Notes: generated by a model from the letters alone, not told the origin. A stretch of 30,911 nucleotides of DNA from CAZKUN01 sp964555935 (GCA_964555935.1 CAZKUN010000093.1:1-30911); one strand, 5' to 3'; shown: positions 8,587-16,362, counted from the stretch's first letter. Numbers and translations: made by a program.

Positions 8587-9057
8587 ATGGAGCCCACGGT
8601 CGTCGAAGGAGATCTGCTCGACCAGGACGTCGAGGTTATCGTCAATTCGTGGAATCGCAACGTCATCCCGTGGTGGTTGCTGCTGCCTCAGGGCGTGTCG
8701 GGGGCGATCAAGCGACGAGGCGGGACGGGGCCGTTCTGCGAAGTGGCTCGGTTTGGCGCGATGCCATTGGGCGAGGCTCGGCTGACGTCGGCCGGGCGAC
8801 TGCCGTTCAGGGCCATCATCCACGTGGCCGGGATCAACTTGCTCTGGTTCGCCACGGAGCGGTCGGTGAGGGGTTCGGTCCGCAATGCGATGGCGCTGGC
8901 GGGCGAGGAGGGCTTCCGGTCAATTGCCTTCCCCCTCATCGGGTCAGGATCAGGCAGCATGTCCGAGGAGAAGGCTCTGGGTTTCATGCAGGACGAATTC
9001 GGCAAGCTCGATTGTAGCATCGACGCGACCATCGTTGTCTTGCCGAAGCGGAAGTGA
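8587..9057 (+). CDS. Macro-domain (ADP-ribose-binding) protein
   Basis: Stand-alone macro domain of 156 aa. The N-terminal VVEGDLLDQDVEVIVNSWN (5-23) is the family's ADP-ribose-binding start, NSWN replacing the more common NAAN. IPWWLLLPQGVSGAIKRRGG (27-46) is the glycine-rich loop, and FPLIGSGSGSMS (about 118-129) is the second phosphate-binding loop. Such proteins bind or hydrolyse ADP-ribose, ADP-ribosyl groups or O-acetyl-ADP-ribose. It appears monocistronic, divergent from the NifU-like gene, with no visible toxin or ADP-ribosyltransferase partner. It ends four bases before the stop of the convergent prepilin gene. The subfamily with the IPWWLLLP motif is recognisable but its substrate is not settled. 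Confidence 0.92.
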   Translation: MEPTVVEGDLLDQDVEVIVNSWNRNVIPWWLLLPQGVSGAIKRRGGTGPFCEVARFGAMPLGEARLTSAGRLPFRAIIHVAGINLLWFATERSVRGSVRNAMALAGEEGFRSIAFPLIGSGSGSMSEEKALGFMQDEFGKLDCSIDATIVVLPKRK

Positions 9058-9060
9058 CGC

Positions 9061-9670
9061 CTATTGCGGCCAGCAAGCCGCGTGTGCGTCGGCTTTCTTC
9101 CACGCGTTCCACTTCACGTGCCCGTCGACGAACGCGCAGTTGACCCCTCCGTTGTGTCTCCGATTGGGGAAGTCGCCAGCCTGCACGTCGAAGTAACCGT
9201 CGTTCGATGTCCCGCGATCGTCCTCAGGCACGAGAAGGACGGTCTCGGATGGCATGGGCACGGCTCCGATGGCGAGCCAGCGCAGGTAGCCGTTGATCTC
9301 ATACGTGGATCCACTGCGGGTGCGATCCTCGGGGCAGATTGTAGATGTCCGCATTGCGCGTGTAAGCGTAGAGTGACCCTTGAGCGACGTCAAACTGGCT
9401 GTGGCTATTGCCGTCGCGGAACGTGCTGTACCAGACCCACCCGCCGTAAACGCCGCTGCCGGGCGGGCCGTTGGGCTGGCCGGGGAACATGTCGTCATAG
9501 TCCATCGCGTACATCTCCGCCGCCATCGCGAGCTGCCTGAGGTTGGTTGAGCACTGGGCCTGGCGCGCCTTCGCCCTCGCGCGCGAGAACACGGGGAAGA
9601 GGATCGCGGCCAGGATAGCGATGATCGCGATCACGACCAGCATCTCAATCAGCGTGAAACCTCTTCTCAT
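9061..9670 (-). pseudogene. Type IV prepilin-like (DUF1559-type) protein with a one-base frameshift
   Basis: The start ATG at 9670 has GGAGG upstream. The protein opens MRRGFTLIEMLV, a class III prepilin signal cleaved after the glycine, then a hydrophobic helix and ILFPVFSRARAKARQAQ. The head domain follows (QCSTNLRQLAMAAEMYAMDYDDMFPGQ). Near 9335-9340 the frame breaks. The first frame runs into ..YNLPRGSH and stops. The next frame supplies CPEDRTRSGSTYEINGYL through RRHNGGVNCAFVDGHVKW and stops at 9061. Rejoining them with one base removed gives about 202 aa, the usual size, with the expected C-P-x-D and H...DGHVKW motifs. It is either a real mutation or a sequencing error. Such proteins form pilus-like fibres or pseudopili. 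Confidence 0.88.
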
Positions 9671-9773
9671 GGGAGCCTCCTGTCCCGCGTCCCTCACCAC
9701 TGCAGACGTTCCGGACCCGCTTGCGTATACACCTGCATCGGAATTGCCACGGCCTTCTTCACCGTTCCCGTGT

Positions 9774-9793
9774 CGCAGGCATTCCTGCCTGCG
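9774..9793 (+). repeat. REP-like hairpin
   Basis: Perfect 8 bp stem cgcaggca (9774-9781) with tgcctgcg (9786-9793) and a TTCC loop, preceded by GTGT. It lies upstream of the prepilin start and about 100 bases before mobA, between divergent genes, so it is not a terminator. Confidence 0.65.
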
Positions 9794-9894
9794 GCCGTCC
9801 GGGAGCAGGTTCGCCGCCACGAGGGTTAGAATAGGTACATCCGAGTACCGATTATGCAGCGACCCGCGAGCGGGTGTGCCGGGAGATAGATGAC

Positions 9895-10551
9895 TTGACC
9901 GAGTTACGCGCGCCGCGCGAATCCTCATCCGACGTAGCCGCGGCGATACTGGCAGGCGGCGGAGGGCGAAGGCTTTCGCCCCGCAAGCCCCTGCTTGACG
10001 TCGGCGGCGTCGCGGTGATCGAACGCGTGCTGGCGTCGGTCCGGACGCTGGGGATTGAGCCGTTTCTCATCACGAATACGCCCGATGACTACGATCACCT
10101 CGGACTGCGCGCGACGCCCGACGTGCGCCCTGGACTGGGTCCTCTGGGCGGGATCCTGACCGCCTTGCGAGTGACTGGCGCCGAGCGCGTGCTTGTGGTG
10201 GCGGCGGACCTGCCGTTCTTGCGTCCTCAACTATTGCGGCGCCTGGTCGAGCGCGCGGGCGAGGGCGATTGCATCGTGGCGGAGTGGGACCATCGCATCC
10301 AGCCGCTGCATGGCGTCTACGGCGCCTCGTGTGACGCCCCGATTCAGCGCATGGTCGACGCCGACGAGCTGTGTCCGCTGGACTTGTACCCGCTGATCAG
10401 CACCGTGCTGGTGTCGGAGGCTGAGATCGCGGCGCTGGATCCCGAAGGCCTGTCGTTCTTCAACATCAACACGCCCGAGGACCTCGAGGAAGCGCGCCGG
10501 ATGGCGACTGCGTTGGCGCGAGAGGCCGAAGTGGCGGGGAGCTGCGACTGA
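9895..10551 (+). CDS. mobA: Molybdenum cofactor guanylyltransferase (MobA-like)
   Basis: Transfers GMP from GTP to molybdopterin, making the MGD cofactor needed by NapA downstream. LAGGGGRR at 19-26 with K31 is the nucleotidyltransferase signature (LAGGxxxRMGxxK). ADLPFL is the metal-binding DxPF motif, and QPLHGVY corresponds to the PLxAxY substrate segment. About 218 aa, normal for MobA. The start is probably TTG at 9895, nine bases after GGGAG (9881-9885); an in-frame GTG at 9874 is the alternative. It is the first gene of the plus-strand molybdenum/nap block and overlaps the next gene by TGATG. The family is firm, and the role in the NapA cofactor is inferred from position. Confidence 0.9.
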   Translation: MTELRAPRESSSDVAAAILAGGGGRRLSPRKPLLDVGGVAVIERVLASVRTLGIEPFLITNTPDDYDHLGLRATPDVRPGLGPLGGILTALRVTGAERVLVVAADLPFLRPQLLRRLVERAGEGDCIVAEWDHRIQPLHGVYGASCDAPIQRMVDADELCPLDLYPLISTVLVSEAEIAALDPEGLSFFNINTPEDLEEARRMATALAREAEVAGSCD

Positions 10552-11594
10552 TGAAGCTTGTCGACGTGCGCGAGGCGGCTGGGCTGGTGCTTGTCCACGA
10601 CATCACCGAGATCGCCAAGGACCCAGACCGCAAGCACACCGCGTTCCATCGCGGGCATGTCGTCACGGAGGATGATATCCCGCGTCTCTTGGATATTGGC
10701 AAGCAGAACCTCTACGTGCACGAACTGAGCCCCGACGCGGTCCACGAGAACGATGGCGCCTTGCGCCTGGCCCAGGCGATTGCCGGCAGCGGGATCACTC
10801 TTGGCGAGCCGCGCGAGGGCAAGGTGAAACTCGCGGCGACCGATGACGGGGCCGTGGTCGTGGACGCGGAGGGACTCGCTGAACTCAACGGGCCCGGCGA
10901 CATCATCTGCGTGACCCGGAGGACATACTCGCCTGTGAGGGCCGGCGATACGGTCGCCGGTGTCCGGGTCATGCCGCTGTTCACGGATGAGCCAACCGTG
11001 GCGACCGCGGAGCGCATCGCAAGGAGCCGCGACGGACTGGTCGAGGTGCGGCCGCTGAGACGGTTCAGCGTGGGGCTGGTCGTGACGGGCTCTGAGGTGC
11101 TGACGGGCCGGATCGAGGACGCCTTCGGTCCCGTAATGGAGAAGAAGATGGCCGAGCTGGGCTCCGACGTCGCGGCGAGGCTGTTCTCAGATGATAAGCC
11201 GGAGGATGTCGAGCGAGCGATCCGGAGCCACCTTGCCGACGGGCATGACCTGATCATTGTCACTGGCGGGATGTCGGTTGATCCCGACGACCGCACGCCC
11301 GGCGCGATCTCGGCAGTCGCGAGTCGGGTGGGGTTTCAATGGGCGCCCGTGCTGCCGGGCTGCATGACGATGCTCGCGGCTGCGGAGTCACCCGTCACCG
11401 GCGATGAAGTCCCGATCATCGGCGTGCCGGCTTGCGGGATCCACCACGACCGCACGCTTCTGGATATCCTCTTGGCGCGGCTCGTGGCGGGCGAGTTCCC
11501 CACTGCCGACGAGGTCCGTGGCTTCGGGCATGGCGGCCTGTGCCTGGAGTGCGAAGAGTGTACTTTCCCCAACTGCACGTTTGGGAGCGTCTAG
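10551..11594 (+). CDS. MoeA-like molybdopterin-binding protein with C-terminal cysteine motif
   Basis: A 347-aa protein of the molybdopterin-binding (MoeA/MogA-type) superfamily. The N-terminal part reads VREAAGLVLVHDITEI, like MoeA domain I. The catalytic molybdopterin-binding domain starts about residue 175 (VGLVVTGSEVLTGRIEDAFGP) and contains VTGGMSVDPDDRTP and VLPGCMTML. The last 20 residues hold a cysteine cluster C-x2-C-x2-C-x5-C (CLECEECTFPNC), which true MoeA lacks but which is typical of this shorter subfamily; it may bind metal or an Fe-S cluster. MoeA inserts molybdenum into molybdopterin. The subfamily is probably similar or acts as an insertase for the neighbouring enzyme. It starts inside the mobA stop (TGATG), implying coupled translation, and its stop directly abuts the FmdE-MobB start. 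Confidence 0.88.
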   Translation: MKLVDVREAAGLVLVHDITEIAKDPDRKHTAFHRGHVVTEDDIPRLLDIGKQNLYVHELSPDAVHENDGALRLAQAIAGSGITLGEPREGKVKLAATDDGAVVVDAEGLAELNGPGDIICVTRRTYSPVRAGDTVAGVRVMPLFTDEPTVATAERIARSRDGLVEVRPLRRFSVGLVVTGSEVLTGRIEDAFGPVMEKKMAELGSDVAARLFSDDKPEDVERAIRSHLADGHDLIIVTGGMSVDPDDRTPGAISAVASRVGFQWAPVLPGCMTMLAAAESPVTGDEVPIIGVPACGIHHDRTLLDILLARLVAGEFPTADEVRGFGHGGLCLECEECTFPNCTFGSV

Positions 11595-13031
11595 ATGCCC
11601 CTGCCCCCCTTCGACGAGTTGCTTGAGGAGTCGATCGCCCTCCATGGCGGCCACGGGTGTCCGGGACAGGTTCTCGGCGTCAAACTGGCGATGGTCGGCC
11701 TCCGCGAGATAGGCATCGATGACCGCGTCGCCCAGCGGAAGCAGTTTCTCGTCTACGTGGAGTTGGATCGCTGCGCGGCTGATGCCATTCAGGCGGCGAC
11801 GGGTTGTCGCGTCGGGCGTCGCGCGCTGAAGGTCATCGACTACGGCGTCATGGCGGCGACGTTCGTGCGGCTTGACGAGGACCGCGCCGTCCGCGTGATC
11901 GCGCGCGAGGACTCCCGCCAGAGCGTCGACGAGTTCACTACTGTCGAAGGCACCAAGTACGAACGCCAGACGGACGCCTACAAGCACATGCCCGAGGAGC
12001 TGCTGTTCGACACCCAGCGCGTCTCCGTGACCGTTCCCGAAGAGGACATGCCTGGCCCACCCGTCTCGCGCGTGCAGTGCGAGCTGTGCGGCGATCACGT
12101 CCAGGACCGGCGCGAGATCCGTCTGGGCGAGCGCGTCTGGTGCCGCGCCTGCTCCGGCGGAGCCTACTACAGCCGCCTTGAGCCCCTTCATTCAGGGATG
12201 TTGCCGTCCGTAGGTCGGATCTCCCGATCCGACGCAGTCGTCCGCCACACTCCTCTCGGCGTCCCGACCATCGGCATCGCCGGCAAGAGCAAGAGTGGCA
12301 AGACAACGCTTGTCGAGGGCCTGGTGATGCGCCTCGCCGGGCGTGGACTGACCGTCGCCGTGCTGAAGCACTCATCGACGGGGCTCTCCGTCGACGAGGC
12401 CGGCCGCGACACCGACCGCATCTACGCCGCCGGGGCAACTGTCGTCATGGGGCGCGATTCCCAGCAGGCGTTCAGCCGTCGTCGTGGCGCCCAAGATGAC
12501 TGGCAAGCCGCGACCGCCGCCGCGCCGGCCGACGCCGACGTGCTGATCGTGGAGGGCTACAAGGCCGCGCCGATCCCGAGGATTTGGCTGGGGGAGGATG
12601 CGACCGACGAGTTCGGTGACGTCCCTGGCATCGTGGCGCGCATCGCCGATTACGAGGCGGGCCTCGATGAGGCGGATCGCGTCGTCACGGGCCTCATCAA
12701 CGAAGCCTGGGCCGCGCGCCCGTGGGGGACTGTTGGGGACAGCTCGGTGAGATTAGGCGAGGACCTCGAAGCCAAACATCCACTCTCGCCGGTGCCCGGC
12801 GTCGATGCGCCAACGGCGCGCGCGCTGGCGGCAATGCGTTGGTTGCCTGGCCGGACCTGGATCGTGCTTCCGGACGGCTTCGGAGGGGATGCGGGGCCCG
12901 TCATCGAGGAGCTTCGGCGTCGTCGTCGGCCTGGCGCGTGGTCGCTCTCGATCGAGGCCGGTGGCGGGACGGCTACGCTGCTCGAACCGCCGTTTCGACG
13001 TCAGTTAGAGGAGCTGGTTCGCTCCGTCTGA
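11595..13031 (+). CDS. FmdE domain - MobB fusion protein
   Basis: A 478-aa two-part protein. Residues 1-190 are an FmdE-type domain: HGGHGCPGQVLGVKLA (17-32), a CRVGRRALKVIDYG segment (71-84) and a zinc-ribbon with C162, C165, C183 and C186. Residues 222-375 are MobB, the GTPase-like partner of MobA, with P-loop GKSKSGKTT (230-238), AVLKH, and VEGYKAAPIPRI. About 100 further residues follow that I do not recognise. FmdE homologues are found with molybdenum enzymes; MobB helps load guanine dinucleotide cofactor. The fusion places both in one chain beside mobA and the MoeA-like gene. The linker (about 200-220) contains eight codons made entirely of a REP-like palindrome at 12210-12233. ATG follows the previous stop immediately. 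Confidence 0.88.
   Translation: MPLPPFDELLEESIALHGGHGCPGQVLGVKLAMVGLREIGIDDRVAQRKQFLVYVELDRCAADAIQAATGCRVGRRALKVIDYGVMAATFVRLDEDRAVRVIAREDSRQSVDEFTTVEGTKYERQTDAYKHMPEELLFDTQRVSVTVPEEDMPGPPVSRVQCELCGDHVQDRREIRLGERVWCRACSGGAYYSRLEPLHSGMLPSVGRISRSDAVVRHTPLGVPTIGIAGKSKSGKTTLVEGLVMRLAGRGLTVAVLKHSSTGLSVDEAGRDTDRIYAAGATVVMGRDSQQAFSRRRGAQDDWQAATAAAPADADVLIVEGYKAAPIPRIWLGEDATDEFGDVPGIVARIADYEAGLDEADRVVTGLINEAWAARPWGTVGDSSVRLGEDLEAKHPLSPVPGVDAPTARALAAMRWLPGRTWIVLPDGFGGDAGPVIEELRRRRRPGAWSLSIEAGGGTATLLEPPFRRQLEELVRSV
12210..12233 (+). repeat. REP-like hairpin inside the fmdE-mobB reading frame
   Basis: GTAG (12210-12213), then gtcggatc (12214-12221), loop TCCC, then gatccgac (12226-12233). This is a perfect 8 bp stem. 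The whole unit is 24 bases, starts exactly on a codon boundary and encodes V206-G-R-I-S-R-S-D213 in the linker between the FmdE zinc ribbon and the MobB P-loop. It has the same foot, stem length and loop as the intergenic hairpins. Confidence 0.75.
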
Positions 13032-13199
13032 GATTCTCCAGCAACTCGGAGGAGAATTGGGGCAGAGCGGGAAAGCACTACCAGAGCTGTACGCGGGATG
13101 GACGCTCGTTGGCGACGGCGAGCTTGATGATTCAAGTCGTTGGAGCATTGTCGCGCAATAATGCCTCTACGGTAGAGCCGCGCGCGATGGGAACGACAG
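13032..13199 (+). promoter_or_regulatory. Intergenic region before napD with inverted repeats
   Basis: This is the only sizeable gap in the molybdenum/nap block. Just after the fmdE-mobB stop, attctcc and ggagaat form a 7 bp stem with an 11-base loop, a weak terminator candidate without a T-run. Further on are CTTGA-TGAT-TCAAG at 13123-13136, a perfect inverted repeat, and ATTG-TCGCG-CAAT at 13147-13159. The first resembles an FNR/CRP-type half-site pair but with a spacer two bases shorter than TTGAT-N4-ATCAA. A separate napDAB promoter with an operator is plausible; no firm -35/-10 pair was found. Confidence 0.4.
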
Positions 13200-13451
13200 A
13201 TGCCGATCTCTAGCTTGATCGTGCGCACCCAAGACGGACGAGAAAACCATGTTGCGGTAGCCGTCAGCGCTCTCGACGGGGCAGATGCCTCGGTGGCTGA
13301 TCCTGGCTCGAGCAACGTTGTTGTGATCACCGAGACGACGAGTAAGCAGCAAGACACCCAGATATGGGAACTCATCAGCGCCCTCCCGGGCGTGGTGAGC
13401 GTGAGTCTGGCCTATCACAATTTCGAGGACCTACTGGAGGGCGATGCATGA
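13200..13451 (+). CDS. napD: NapD-type Tat signal chaperone
   Basis: An 83-aa protein of the NapD family, small ferredoxin-fold chaperones that bind the twin-arginine signal peptide of NapA and delay export until the cofactor is in place. It begins MPISSLIVRTQ, the usual NapD start, and ends with a typical LPGVVSVSLAYHNFED segment. The length matches the family (about 80-90 aa). Its stop overlaps the napA start (ATGA at 13448-13451), so translation is coupled. The only visible client is the adjacent NapA, whose Tat motif is intact. The call rests on family pattern and position together. Confidence 0.88.
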   Translation: MPISSLIVRTQDGRENHVAVAVSALDGADASVADPGSSNVVVITETTSKQQDTQIWELISALPGVVSVSLAYHNFEDLLEGDA

Positions 13452-15790
13452 GCAAGGACACGAGGCGGGAGTTCATCATCAAGTCGGCCAAGTTGGCGGC
13501 GCTGGCCTGTCTCAGCCCCGCCGCCATCGCGCCCGTCGCGCAGGCGCAGACGCCTGATGGGCTGACGTGGCAGAAGGCGCCATGCCGGTTCTGCGGGGTA
13601 GGTTGCGGCGTGTTGGCGGGCATCAAGGACGGTCGCGTGGTGGGGATCCAGGGCGATCCAGCCTGCCCGGTCAATGCGGGCCTGCTGTGCGTGAAGGGCT
13701 ATCACGCCGGCGCCATTCTCTACGGGGAAGACCGGCTGACCGAGCCATTGATCCGCAAGAACGGTTCGCTCCAGCCCGCGACGTGGGACGAAGCTGTCGA
13801 TGCGATCGCGCGCCGCATCATGGACGACCCCGCAAAGTTCTCGATCTATGGCTCGGGGCAGTGGACCATCCCCGAGGGCTACACGGCCATGAAGTTCCTC
13901 AAGGGCGGGTGCTCCAACAACCACCTCGACCCGAACGCGCGATTGTGCATGGCCAGCGCGGTCGTGGGTTTTCTCACAACGTTCGGCGTCGACGAGCCGA
14001 GCGGGTGCTACGACGATTTCGACCTGTGCGACACGGTAATCACCTGGGGCAACAACCCCGCGGAGATGCATCCCGTGCTCTACTCGCGGATCGTCGACCG
14101 GCGGAGCCGGGGCGAGACGGTCGAGTATATCGATCTTGCGACCCGCGCCACGCGGTCGACCGAGGCTGCGGATCACCACCTGCTCTTCGTCCCTCACACC
14201 GACCTCGCGATCGCGAACTGCATCTGCCAGCAACTGCTGTCGAGGGGCAAATACGACAAGAAGTTCGTGGAGAAGAACGCGCGTTTCAAGGCCACGGACG
14301 GCACGGACATCACGCTCGACGAGTACAAGGCGTTTCTCGAGGCCTACACGCCCGACAAGGTTGCGGAGTTGTCCGGCGTGAGCGTGAAAGACCTCAACAT
14401 GCTGGCTGATGTCTTTGCGGATCCGAAACGCAAGGTCCTGTCGCTCTGGTGCATGGGGATGAACCAGCACACGCGCGGCACGTGGATCAACAACCTCGTC
14501 TACAACGTCCATCTGTTGTCAGGCAAGATCGGCAAGCCCGGCAGCACCCCGTTCAGTCTCACCGGACAGCCGAGCGCTTGCGGAACGTGCCGCGAAGTCG
14601 GCACGCTGGCTCACGCTCTGCCCGGCGGCCGACTGGTGGCGAATGAGGACCACCGCAAGGCCGTTGAAGATGTCTGGAACACCAAGCCTGGCGCCATCAG
14701 CCCCAAGCCGGGCTTCCACGCGGTGGCGCTGTTCAAAGCTCTCACATCCGGCGACCTCACGGGCACCTGGGTGCAAGTCACCAACCCCGCCCAGACGATC
14801 CCGAATCTCCACGCGAACGTCGACGCGACCACAGACCAGTTCATCGTCGTGTCGGATGTCTACCCGACGAAGACAACCGAGATCGCCGATGTGGTCCTGC
14901 CCTCAGCTCTCTGGCTGGAGAAGAACGGCGTCTTCGGCAACAGCGAGCGGCGCACGCAACAGTGGTTCAAGATGGTCGATCCCCCCGGGGACGCTCGGGA
15001 CGACGTGTGGCAGATGCTCGCCGTCGCGCGCCGGCTGTACGACCTCGGGTTCGAGGGGATGAAGGACCGCGACGGCGGCTTCCTCCTGTCGATCCGAGAT
15101 GACGACGGCAATGAGGTCGACGCGTGGAAGTGGGATGTGTTCAGCGGCACCAACGTCGACCGCCAGATCTTCAACGAGTACCGCGCGCTCAGCATCATGA
15201 AGCACAAGGACCTCGCTCCTTACGACGAATACGTCAAGGTCTCCGGGATTCGCTGGCCGGTCGTCGAGAACGACAAGGGCGAGTGGGTGGAGACGCCCCG
15301 CCGCTTCGTCGAGGGCGATGACCCGTACGTTGAGAAGGGCGCTGGCGTGCAGTTCTACATGGCGAAGGCCGGCGATGACAAGGCGATCATCTGGGCGCGG
15401 CCGTACGAGCCGCCACCAGAGGTCCCGGACGACGCGTACCCGTTGTGGCTATGCACGGGCCGAGTGCTGGAGCACTGGCATACAGGCACGATGACGGGCC
15501 GAGTTAAGGAGCTGGCCGATGCCATGCCCCATGCCTACGTCGAGGTCCATCCCGACGATGCGCGCAAGCTCGGGGTGGGGGACGGCGACCTCGTGCGGAT
15601 TGTCTCCCGCCGTGGCGAGCTGGAGCTGCCGGCCACGACCGATGGACGTGGGACGCCGCCTCCGGGAACGGTCTTCGTTCCCTTCTTCGATGAGAATCTG
15701 CTGATCAACCGCGTGACGCTAGACGAGTACTGTCCGATGTCGAAGCAACCGGACTACAAGAAGTGCGCGGTCAGACTGGAGAAGGCGTGA
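13448..15790 (+). CDS. napA: Periplasmic nitrate reductase catalytic subunit (NapA)
   Basis: Mo-bis-MGD enzyme of 780 aa reducing nitrate to nitrite in the periplasm. The Tat signal is TRREFIIK (5-12) followed by a hydrophobic stretch to AQAQ (34). The [4Fe-4S] ligands are C46, C49, C53 and C81 (CRFCGVGC...C). The molybdenum ligand C167 lies in RLCMASAVVGF, followed by DEPSGCYDD as in NapA. The C-terminal domain shows LCTGRVLEHWHTGTMTGR, VSRRGE and ending PISK-like PMSKQPDYKKCAV, all characteristic of NapA rather than formate dehydrogenase or Nas. The ATG at 13448 overlaps the napD stop; a longer reading from 13364 merely runs through napD. The next gene overlaps by TGATG. Some NapA relatives use other oxyanions, but nitrate is the most likely substrate. 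Confidence 0.92.
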   Translation: MSKDTRREFIIKSAKLAALACLSPAAIAPVAQAQTPDGLTWQKAPCRFCGVGCGVLAGIKDGRVVGIQGDPACPVNAGLLCVKGYHAGAILYGEDRLTEPLIRKNGSLQPATWDEAVDAIARRIMDDPAKFSIYGSGQWTIPEGYTAMKFLKGGCSNNHLDPNARLCMASAVVGFLTTFGVDEPSGCYDDFDLCDTVITWGNNPAEMHPVLYSRIVDRRSRGETVEYIDLATRATRSTEAADHHLLFVPHTDLAIANCICQQLLSRGKYDKKFVEKNARFKATDGTDITLDEYKAFLEAYTPDKVAELSGVSVKDLNMLADVFADPKRKVLSLWCMGMNQHTRGTWINNLVYNVHLLSGKIGKPGSTPFSLTGQPSACGTCREVGTLAHALPGGRLVANEDHRKAVEDVWNTKPGAISPKPGFHAVALFKALTSGDLTGTWVQVTNPAQTIPNLHANVDATTDQFIVVSDVYPTKTTEIADVVLPSALWLEKNGVFGNSERRTQQWFKMVDPPGDARDDVWQMLAVARRLYDLGFEGMKDRDGGFLLSIRDDDGNEVDAWKWDVFSGTNVDRQIFNEYRALSIMKHKDLAPYDEYVKVSGIRWPVVENDKGEWVETPRRFVEGDDPYVEKGAGVQFYMAKAGDDKAIIWARPYEPPPEVPDDAYPLWLCTGRVLEHWHTGTMTGRVKELADAMPHAYVEVHPDDARKLGVGDGDLVRIVSRRGELELPATTDGRGTPPPGTVFVPFFDENLLINRVTLDEYCPMSKQPDYKKCAVRLEKA

Positions 15791-16308
15791 TGACGATGCG
15801 CAAAGCCCCCGCGATCGCTCTGGTCGTCGGTATCGTGCTCGGCGGACTCAGCATCGCCGCATGGTCGCAAGGCACCGCGAAGCGCTCTGACCTCCGCGCG
15901 TTCTACACGGCGCCGCCGGTGATCCCACACGAGGTCACGACTGAGCGCAACAGCAAGGCATGTATGGTGTGTCACAAGAACGTGCTGAAGCTGGGCGACC
16001 GGGTAAGCGTCCGGACGCCTCACCCGAAGTTGCGTAACTGCCTGCAGTGTCACGTGAGAGCGGCTGTGCCTGAGTGGATGATTTCGCAGCCATCAGTCGA
16101 GAACGCTTGGCAGGGGCTTGAGGAGCCGACCATCGGCAGCCGGGCGCACGTGGACGCGCCGCCGGTCATTCCGCACCGCCTCTTCCTCCGGCGGGCATGC
16201 CTGATCTGCCACGGGCCGAAGCACCCCAACGAGGCCATGCGGACGTCTCACCCGGAGCGGACGAGTTGCCGGCAGTGCCACGTAGCCGACAGGAACGCGG
16301 AATTCTGA
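15790..16308 (+). CDS. napB: Tetraheme NapB-like cytochrome c with internal duplication
   Basis: A 172-aa exported cytochrome whose ATG overlaps the napA stop. An N-terminal hydrophobic segment (about 7-25) is a signal peptide or membrane anchor. Four heme-binding CxxCH motifs are present: C58-H62, C84-H88, C137-H141 and C160-H164. Standard NapB has two. The chain is two NapB-like modules: residues 41-89 and 122-165 both read APPVIPH, then CxxCH, then a P/SHP element, then C-x-QCHV. It should pass electrons to NapA. No NapC, NapG, NapH or NapM gene is visible, so the upstream donor is unknown. The family relation is clear from the PPVIPH...CLQCHV pattern; the tetraheme form is a variant. Confidence 0.88.
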   Translation: MTMRKAPAIALVVGIVLGGLSIAAWSQGTAKRSDLRAFYTAPPVIPHEVTTERNSKACMVCHKNVLKLGDRVSVRTPHPKLRNCLQCHVRAAVPEWMISQPSVENAWQGLEEPTIGSRAHVDAPPVIPHRLFLRRACLICHGPKHPNEAMRTSHPERTSCRQCHVADRNAEF

Positions 16309-16362
16309 TTCGAAACCGGGGCGGGCCGCTCAGGTCCGTCCCGGCTCTTCCGTGCCGCGTAA

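Noticed and set aside
39..9057. Long open frames opposite the annotated genes
   Set aside because: They mirror real genes in the GC-rich third-codon-position pattern, lack family motifs and are rich in Arg, Pro and Ala.
13364..13447. Extension of napA upstream to 13364
   Set aside because: The extension lies inside napD in another frame, and the Tat signal starts at the ATG at 13448, which overlaps the napD stop.
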